Shown: positions 57,049 through 64,000 of the stretch, one piece after another
How the letters are laid out: the number at the start of each line of letters is the position of its first letter
How positions within the stretch are numbered: the stretch's first letter is position 1
Assembly: GCF_963259705.1 (NCBI RefSeq)
Contig: NC_081844.1
Coordinates: 19,701,715-19,765,714, forward strand
Direction: 5' to 3'
Length of the DNA stretch: 64,000 bases
DNA from: Myotis daubentonii
Taxonomy: Eukaryota; Chordata; Mammalia; Chiroptera; Vespertilionidae
Made by a program: the position numbers and the translations under genes
Notes under the pieces: generated by a model
What the model saw: only the letters and a program-made list of their open reading frames with translations
What the model was told of the DNA's origin: nothing
Databases searched by the model: none

Positions 57049-57529
57049 TGTGAGACCCCCGAAGCGGGACCCTCACTCTGTCCCACAGATCGACGGCGAC
57101 CCCAATCAACCGCAGGAGACGTCACTTGATGCAAAACGCAAGAGGCTTTATTCTTTATTCCAGCGCGCTGGGGCCCAACCCGTACTCACACAAGAGCAGA
57201 GGAGTTGTGCGCCCAGCAAGGAGTTTTTCAGCTAATTATATGCTAAAATCACACATCAGGGAGGGGTTGCATGCAGGAGGGTAAGAGGAGCTTGATAGGG
57301 ATAAGGCACTCCTTCCTGGTGTTTTACAGCCTGTTCCTCTCAAGGTTGATTGAAGCTGGGTTTACTCAACCCATCCTTTGTTGGGGCTATCTCCTGTAAT
57401 AGCCTTGGGGAGGGCGTCATTCCCTCTGTTCCTATCTCTAGTGGGGGAAGCCTAGGGAGTTGAGATAAAACAGGCAGCTAGGCCTGGCAGCTGGGCCTGT
57501 GCAGTTTGTAAGATTCTTTTATTCTTTCA
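57049..57529 (-). repeat. 5' LTR of the provirus
   Basis: No difference found from the copy at 53745-54225 over 481 bp. Confidence 0.93.
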
Positions 57530-57532
57530 GTC

Positions 57533-58032
57533 TGAGATTAAACTTTGACTAAAAGCAGTTATGGTGGGCAGTTACGTCCTAGGCCGGTATCTTCACTGAC
57601 AAGATCAACTTTGATCCTTACTGAGCCCATTTGCCTTTTTGCCTCTAAGATAACATTCCTTTGAAGTGTCTGGGTAACTTGTAACTTCCCTTTTTCTGGA
57701 ACCCCTGGGGCATAACCAAATGTTCTGGGCGCCAGGGCAGATACTACAAATTCCTTCATTATCATGTTGATTGATCCTGCACCCACCTAAGTATGTGTCC
57801 ATCATTTTACTTTTTATCCTATCACAGAGGTTCCCCCCCCCCCTTCGCTTAATCCCACCTCCTTAAATCTGTCACCAATGAATTTCATGTATAAATACGG
57901 ATGTAACCCTGCCATTCTCCGGAGCACTATCTCAATTCATTGAGGTTCTGCTTCCCGGCATATGTCCACAGTTTGGCTCAAATAAACTCACAAAAATTCT
58001 TTACAGGTTTCAATGGTTTTTTTACGTTAACA
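57533..58032 (+). repeat. LTR of the older ERV
   Basis: Runs from tgagattaaac to gttaaca, with TATA (tgtataaatacgg, about 57890) and aataaac (57981). A C11 run lies at about 57834. Confidence 0.6.
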
Positions 58033-58037
58033 TTAAT

Positions 58038-58059
58038 TGGCGTAGTCGTGGCAGGATTC
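58038..58059 (+). other. tRNA-Ser-like primer binding site
   Basis: tggcgtagtcgtggcaggat matches the complement of a tRNA-Ser 3' end except for two extra bases (tg) in the middle. Confidence 0.55.
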
Positions 58060-59112
58060 CAAAGCAGCTCACCCAGGACCATCCCTTGGACTTTGACTCG
58101 GTGCTAGGATCCAGCAAAGGGCCCATTGAGCCCAACGGTTCTCCGCCCATTGGGTGAACATGGGTGAGTTTCTCTTTGATCCAGAACCTTCCCTTCCTTT
58201 GGTCGAAGGTCGGACTTTATTTGAGCTGTTTTAAATCCTCGAGGTGGAACCAGGGTTGATAAGACCCCAGGTTAAGGGTTCAGAGCAGAACCCAGGGTAA
58301 GGCAGGATTGGAGGAAAAAATGGGAGGCTGGGTTTGATTTCGGCTTTTTAAATTAAAACGGCTTTCTGAGAGTCTGAGCAAAAAAAAGAAAACCTTCACT
58401 GTATAAATGGCTTATCTAGGGGGCCACCTTAAGGCTTGGTCTTCCCGGGCCCTAAACCTTTCCTGTGGTTTTAGACAGCTGGGAGAGAAACTGAGGCCAC
58501 ATTTGACCCACTGCATAACATGTCTAGAAAGTTTGCTCAGACTACAGATATTCAATAATAATAAAAAATTAACATGGGAAATTGTGCCTCCAAGGACAGA
58601 AACTCCCGAGACACCAGCCCTCATTTAATACTCCTGATAGGAAGCCTTTACTTGCAAGTACTTTAAAATATTAACTGAGAAATGGCCAAAATGCAGTTTG
58701 TTTGGGGTACCTATGTTAATATTTTGCATGCAGAAATTAGAAAATGCCGGCTCTGAAATTAAACTGAATGAGTACATGGGAAGCATATCTTAATTTGGAA
58801 ATTAGAAGCTTCTAGAGAAAAGCATAGGAAAAATTTTTTCTAATAAGATGGAAATTAATAAAATTTTAGAGTCTGTCTCAGAACTATTTTGAAGTTAATT
58901 AATGTCTACACCCTGTTTTTCCCTAAGCCCATTGTTTGTTTGTTTTTTGAATAGTCCATTGGGAATATACTGAAATTCTAGAAAGGGAAAGTTCCCTAAT
59001 CAGGGACAAAAGACACTGCTTTGGTAATTTTTAATGCTGGACATTCTCTGGTGTAAACTTTTAGTGTGTTCTGTGCGCCTATATAAGAGTGTTGATGTTT
59101 TTGTGTCTTTTT
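58060..59112 (+). other. Leader and internal region of older ERV, unrecognised
   Basis: A short ATG frame at about 58158 is soon stopped. No retroviral domain recognised. Confidence 0.4.
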
Positions 59113-59328
59113 TTAAAAATATATTTTATTGATTTTTTACAGAGAGGAAGGGAGAGAGATAGAGAGTTAGAAACATCGATGAGAGAGAAACATCGATCAG
59201 CTGCCTCCTGCACATCTCCCACTGGGGATGTGCCCGCAACCCAGGTACATGCCCTTGACCGGAATCGAACCTGGGACCTTTCAGTCCTCAGGCCGACGCT
59301 CTATCCACTTAGCCAAACCGGTTTCGGC
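59113..59328 (-). mobile_element. VES SINE (gtttcggc subfamily)
   Basis: Minus-strand VES from aaatatattttattgatttt to the complement of its tRNA-like head, flanked by ttgtgtcttttt / ttatgtcttttt. Confidence 0.9.
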
Positions 59329-59886
59329 TTATGTCTTTTTGTAGTGAAATAGGAAAAAATTTAAAAATAACTTTCTATTAATCATGACTTTGGGAAAAAT
59401 ACGCCATTTGAGTCATTTGCTGAAACTTCCCCAAAGCAGGATGTGGGTAAGGGGAGAAGGGAACACATGGTGATCCAATATAGATGCCTCCTCCCCAAGT
59501 ATTCTAATTTAAAGTCTCCTTTGAAAAGTTTTACAAAATTTAAAAATGCGTCTGGTACTTCTGTTCACGTGTAAAGAGAAAAGCTGGTTTAAAACTAATG
59601 CGCGCAATTGTCCTGTTTTTGGACATTTAGATAGAGTTTTGAACTGGACTCTCTTCACAATGTACAGAATAAAACCCAAGACTGATTATTTCCTAAAGAA
59701 AATGGCGAATTTTACCCAGGGAAGAAATGCAGGCTTGTTCTAGCAACAAGCCTCCAAAAGAAAATTCAGTAAAATTGTCTCTGTTACAAAAATTTGCCAA
59801 AGTAAATGCCTTAATAATAATAATTGGATTTGAATCTCAAGAAATTATGTAGCTACAAATTTGCTTCTTGACTTTCCCCAGAGAAA

Positions 59887-60225
59887 AATGGTCGTTTTAA
59901 AGTCAAGGGCTGGGCCAGGCCTGTTTGCCAGCCTCAGGTATGGTTTTCCAGAGCTGCTGGGAACTTGAGACCTTAAAGTTTACTGAATCAAATGATAAAA
60001 ACTTATGTCTAGGTATTTTGAAGTGACATAATACATAATATTGATCTGAGTGTGCCTCGTATGAAATCTAGAGGTAGAATTGAATCTGTTGGTCGATTGT
60101 GTCTTATAATTTTGAAGTTTATTCTTAAAAATGTTACTGATTAAGAAATGCTAAATATTTGACTTGCCAGCTAAAAGTTTAAGGTTCGGATTGAATTGGG
60201 AGAAATGTGTAGTTGTGGTAGCTAG
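59887..60225 (+). pseudogene. gag-region remnant of older ERV
   Basis: ttttaaagtcaagggctggg, cctcaggtatggttttccag and ttaaaaatgttactgatt match the complement of 56470-56640. Frames are broken. Confidence 0.7.
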
Positions 60226-60350
60226 ATGCCTAAAATGTAGAAATTTTTGAGAAAATAATTTTTGCTTTCTCTGAAATAATTAGGAATTCAAAATATGCTG
60301 CTTATTGGTCTGAAAAAAAGAAAGAAAGAGGATTAACTCTATGATCTCAA

Positions 60351-61419
60351 CTGAAATTCTTTTTTTTTTTTAATTTTTAACCTTTTATTCTTGAAACATA
60401 AGGTAAATAATATTATACAAAATAATGTAAAATATCTCAGTGATATTAGTTTAATATTTATAAAATTTTGAAATGATAATATTTTATATGTTGAATTAAA
60501 AAATATATTATTAAATTTATTTTGTACTTATTTCTTTTAAACTTTACAAAAATGAATATTAAACAATTAAATTTACATGTGTGGCTCACTTTGTATTAAA
60601 CAATGCTGACCCAGAAATTACAGAAAAACTTAGGATGACTAAAGATTAAAATAAACTCTCATAATTTTAAAAGTACACATTTTTAATATTTTATTTTGTA
60701 AGGTAGGAAATCATTCTAGAGAACAGAAAATGATGAATATAAATTATGAATATGCACATATTGTTGAACAAATACATAATTTCTATTCTTGTTGACAAAA
60801 TGTGAGTTCTTAAAAGAATCACTGCATATGTGGGATTAATTATTATATACTAGTAGCTTCTTATTCTCCATACTTAATTTTTTTAAAATCTAAAGAGGGA
60901 GCTTAGAGGAGCATGCAAAGAGTTGGTTAGATTCTTTTTTAAAAAATGTATTATGATTTTTACTCAAGTAAGTCTAAATATCTACAAATGTATGAACATT
61001 ATAGATGTAATTGAAATAAAAATTTTATTTTATCTATTTCCAAAGGCTTTGTGCTATGAAATTTATTATGGTGGAAAATATAAAAAGAATTTGCCTTCTT
61101 ATTCATTTGGTACATCGTCAGATCAAAAGTAATATCTGAAAATTTGGGATGATGGTTGAAATGAAAGCTGTTCAAGGATTCCCACCAAATGGCATTCTTC
61201 TTGATTGATAATTTAATTTATGTTAATTTTTATTTTTAGTTTAAATGTACTAATAAGTGCCTAAAATGAATAGTAATGCACTTTTCTTTCTAAGTGAAAG
61301 CAAAAGTCTGAAGAAGATAATGAATTTAATACACATTTTATATTTCCAGTAACATCTCAATAAATTTAGCCTATGTGTTGTCAGTATGTCATTTTTTTTT
61401 ACTGTTTTTCTTTTTCTTT
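60351..61419. other. AT-rich stretch, unrecognised
   Basis: Strongly AT-rich. Ends with tctcaataaatttagcc near 61360, so an old processed transcript is possible, but I do not recognise it. Confidence 0.35.
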
Positions 61420-61420
61420 T

Positions 61421-61459
<39 letters not shown>

Positions 61460-61461
61460 TT
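61420..61461. repeat. (TTTA)n microsatellite
   Basis: About ten copies of ttta, probably grown from the tail of the adjacent SINE. Confidence 0.9.
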
Positions 61462-61462
61462 T

Positions 61463-61676
61463 TTTAAATATATTTTATTGATTTTTTACAGAGAGGAAGG
61501 GAGAGAGATAGAGAGTCAGAAACATCGATGAGAGAGAAACATCGATCAGCTGCCTCCTGCACATCTCCTACTGGGGATGTGCCCACAACCCAAGTACATG
61601 CCCTTGACTGGAATCGAACCCGGGACCTTTCAGTCCGCAAGCCGACGCTCTATCCACTGAGCCAAACCAGTTTCGG
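61463..61676 (-). mobile_element. VES SINE (gtttcggc subfamily)
   Basis: Minus-strand VES ending gagccaaaccagtttcggc. It abuts the poly-T end of the L1. Confidence 0.92.
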
Positions 61677-64000
61677 CTTTTTTTTTTATTATTTATTGCT
61701 TAAAGTATTACAAAGGGTATTACATATGTGTCCATTTTATCCCCCCGCCCGAGACAGTCCCCTAGCCTCCCCTATCCCCCCAGTGTCTTATGTCCATTGG
61801 TTATGCTTATATGCATGCATACAAGTCCTTTAGTTGATCTCTTACCCCCCTACCTCCTGCCCCCCAACCCTCCAGGCCTTCCCGCTGCAGTTTGACAATC
61901 TGTTTGAGGCAGCTCTGCCTCTGTATCTATTATTGTTCAAAAGTTTATAATGGTCTCTATTATCCATGAATGAGTGAGATCATGTGGTATTTTTCCTTCA
62001 TTGACTGGCTTATTTCACTTAGCATAATGCTCTCCAGTTCCATCCATGATGTTGCAAATGGTAAGAGTTCCTTCCTTTTTAGAGCAGCATAGTATTCCAT
62101 CATGTAGATGTACCACAGTTTTCTAATCCATTCATCTATTGATGGGCACTTAGGCTGTTTCCAGATCTTAGCTATGGGGAATTGTGCTGCTATGAGCATA
62201 GGGGTGCATATATCCTTTCTGATTGGTGTTTCTGGTTTCTTGGGATATATTCCTAGAAGTGGGATCACAGGGTCAAATGGGAGTTCCATTTTCAGTTTTT
62301 TAAGGAAACTCCATACTGTCTTCCATAGTGGCTGCACCAGTCTGCATTCCCACCAGCAGTGCACGAGTGTTCCTTTTTCTCCACATCCTCTCCAGCACTT
62401 GTCGTTTGTTGATTTTTGATGATAGCCAGTCTGACAGGTGTGAGATGGTACCTCATTGTTGTTTTGATTTGCATCTCTCGGATGATTAGTGACTTTGAGC
62501 ATGTTTTCATATGTCTCATGGCTTTCTGAATGTCCTCTTTTGAAAGGTGTCTATTTAGGTCCTTTGCCCATTTTTTGATTGGATTGTTTATCTTCCTTTT
62601 GTTAAGTTGTATGATTTCCCTATAAATTTTGGAGATTAGGCCCTTATCAGATATGACATTGGCAAATATGTTTTCCCACACAGTGGGTTTTCTCGTTGTT
62701 TTGTTGATGGTTTCTTTTGGTGTGCAGAAGCTTTTTATTTTGATGTAGTCCCATTTGTTCATTTTTTCTTTAGTTCCAAGTGCCCTAGGAGCTGTATCAG
62801 TGAAGAAATTGCTTTGGCATATGTCTGAGATTTTGTTGCCTTTGGATTCTTCTAGAATTTTTATGGTTTCCTGTCGTACATTTAAATCCTTTATCCATTT
62901 TGAGTTTATTTTTGTGTATGGTGTAAGTTGGTGGTCTAGTTTCATTTTCTTGCATATAACTGTCCAATTTTCCCAACACCATTTATTGAAGAGACTATTT
63001 TGGCTCCATTGTATGTTCTTGCCTCCTTTGTCAAATATTAATTGAGCATATTGGTTCGGGCCGATTTCTGGGCTCTCTATTCTATTCCATTGATCTATAT
63101 GCCTATTCTTGTGCCAGTACCAGGCAGTTTTGAGAATAGTGGCTTTGTAATACAACTTGATATCTGGTATTGAGATCCCACCTACTTTGTTCTTTTTCAG
63201 GATTGCTGCAGCTATTTGGGGTCTTTTTTTATTCCAGATGAATTTTTGGAGAGTTCGTTCTAGATCTCTGAAGTATGCCGTTGGTATTTTAATGGGAAGT
63301 GCGTTGAATTTATAGATTGCTTTGGGTAGTATGGACATTTTAATGATGTTGATTCTACCAATCCATGAACACGGTATGTTCTTCCATCTGTTTATGTCTT
63401 CCTCTATATCTTTTTTCAACGTCCTGTAGTTTTCTGAGTAGAGGTCTTTTACCTCTTTAGTTAAGTTTATTCCTAGGTAGCTTAATTTTTTTGGTGCGAT
63501 GGTAAACGGGATTGTTTTTATAATCTCTCTTTCTGAAAGTTCACTATTGGTGTATAGAAATGCCTCAGATTTCTTGGGGTTAATTTTGTATCCTGCTACA
63601 TTGCCAAATTCATGTATTAAGTCTAGTAGCTTTTTGATGGAATCTCTAGGGTTTTGTATGTATAATATCATGTCGTCTGCAAATAAGGACAGTTTTACTT
63701 CCTCTTTTCCAATTTGGATGCCTTTTATTTCTTCTTCTTGCCAAATTGCAATGGCTAACACTTCCAGTACTATGTTGAACAGGAGTGGAGAGAGTGGGCA
63801 TCCCTGTCTTGTTCCTGTTCTTAGGGGAAATGGTGTTAGTTTTTGTCCATTGAGTATGATGTTGGCTGTGGGCCTGTCATATATGGCTTTTATTATGTTG
63901 AGGTATGATCCTTCTACTCCCACCTTGCTGAGAGTTTTTATCAAAAATGGGTGTTGAATTTTGTCAAATGCTTTTTCTGCATCAATTGATATGACCATGT
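61677..64000 (-). mobile_element. L1 retrotransposon, 3' part
   Basis: 3'UTR (61677-61960), then ORF2. The element continues past the window edge, so its length is unknown. The low damage suggests a fairly young L1. Confidence 0.93.
61960..64000 (-). pseudogene. L1 ORF2p, frameshifted, partial
   Basis: ORF2p is the endonuclease/reverse transcriptase of L1. The visible part starts in the RT domain ([16 protein letters not shown]). It contains the FADD catalytic motif (codons at 63672-63677) and continues through the thumb to [15 protein letters not shown] frameshift near 62405 then moves the Cys-rich end ([18 protein letters not shown]) into another frame, which runs to 61960. The RT core is therefore intact but the C-terminal segment is out of frame. 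Confidence 0.88.

Larger units (their letters stand above)
53745..57529 (-). mobile_element. Young defective gammaretroviral provirus
   Basis: Two 481-bp LTRs, identical by eye, bound a 2.8-kb interior. A 4-bp duplication gtct flanks the element (53741-53744 and 57530-57533). On the minus strand the order is 5' LTR, tRNA-Pro primer site, splice-donor-like aggtaag, a short gag start, long non-canonical sequence, a fragment of integrase, the end of env TM, polypurine tract and 3' LTR. Most of gag, all of protease and RT, and most of env are absent, so it cannot replicate alone. The intact terminal signals suggest that it was copied in trans by a related virus. Confidence 0.9.
57533..60350 (+). 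mobile_element. Older class I ERV remnant
   Basis: LTR-like sequence, a tRNA-Ser-like primer site and a decayed interior on the plus strand. The interior at 59887-60225 matches the gag region of the young provirus in the opposite orientation. No 3' LTR was found, and a VES SINE is inserted at 59113. The start is the TG adjoining the provirus target site; the end is approximate. Confidence 0.6.

Overview
The window is mammalian nuclear DNA and almost certainly comes from a vespertilionid (evening) bat. The evidence is the repeat content: about two dozen tRNA-headed VES SINEs, three HeliBat-type Helitrons (A|T insertion, TC start, CTAG end with a GCAC/GTGC hairpin), two SPIN-like hAT MITEs, a HAL1-like half-LINE and a young L1. 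The genes have mammalian exon structure and match the conserved block JAK3 - INSL3 - B3GNT3 of human 19p13.11.

Layout. 1-16.1 kb is repeat-rich flank upstream of JAK3: a Helitron holding an L1 insertion, a tandem mariner-like pair, an inverted copy of JAK3 exon 13/intron 13 (5.66-6.38 kb), an old L1 interrupted by younger elements, a 41-copy 20-bp minisatellite, and a Tigger-like transposon that ends about 55 bp before the splice acceptor of the first coding exon of JAK3. 16.19-28.91 kb is JAK3 on the + strand: 23 coding exons, all in frame, 1104 residues, FERM-SH2-pseudokinase-kinase, with catalytic residues at the human positions (K855, D949, DFG 967-969, YY 980-981). 31.62-32.91 kb is INSL3 (+, two exons, 135 residues). 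35.53-38.24 kb is B3GNT3 (-, two coding exons, 385 residues).

38.8-64 kb has no recognisable cellular gene. It holds a Helitron, a second Tigger-like copy in inverted orientation, many VES SINEs, an ERV2-like solo LTR, a HAL1-like element with target duplications, a CpG-rich segment (50.9-52.0 kb) and a dense endogenous-retrovirus cluster (52.0-60.3 kb). That cluster contains a solo LTR carrying three nested insertions, a deleted gammaretroviral provirus whose two 481-bp LTRs are identical by eye and flanked by a GTCT duplication, and an older class I ERV remnant. The window ends inside an L1 on the - strand.

Function. JAK3 is the cytoplasmic tyrosine kinase of the common-gamma-chain cytokine receptors. 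INSL3 is a Leydig-cell hormone and B3GNT3 a Golgi glycosyltransferase. They are neighbours by conserved synteny, not by shared pathway. The points most worth a second look are the inverted JAK3 duplicate, the very young defective provirus, the 22-C tract forming the last JAK3 splice acceptor, the in-frame stop-free JAK3 intron, the INSL3 ten-histidine tract and the higher-order structure of the minisatellite. I see no microbial operon, CRISPR array or new enzymatic system.
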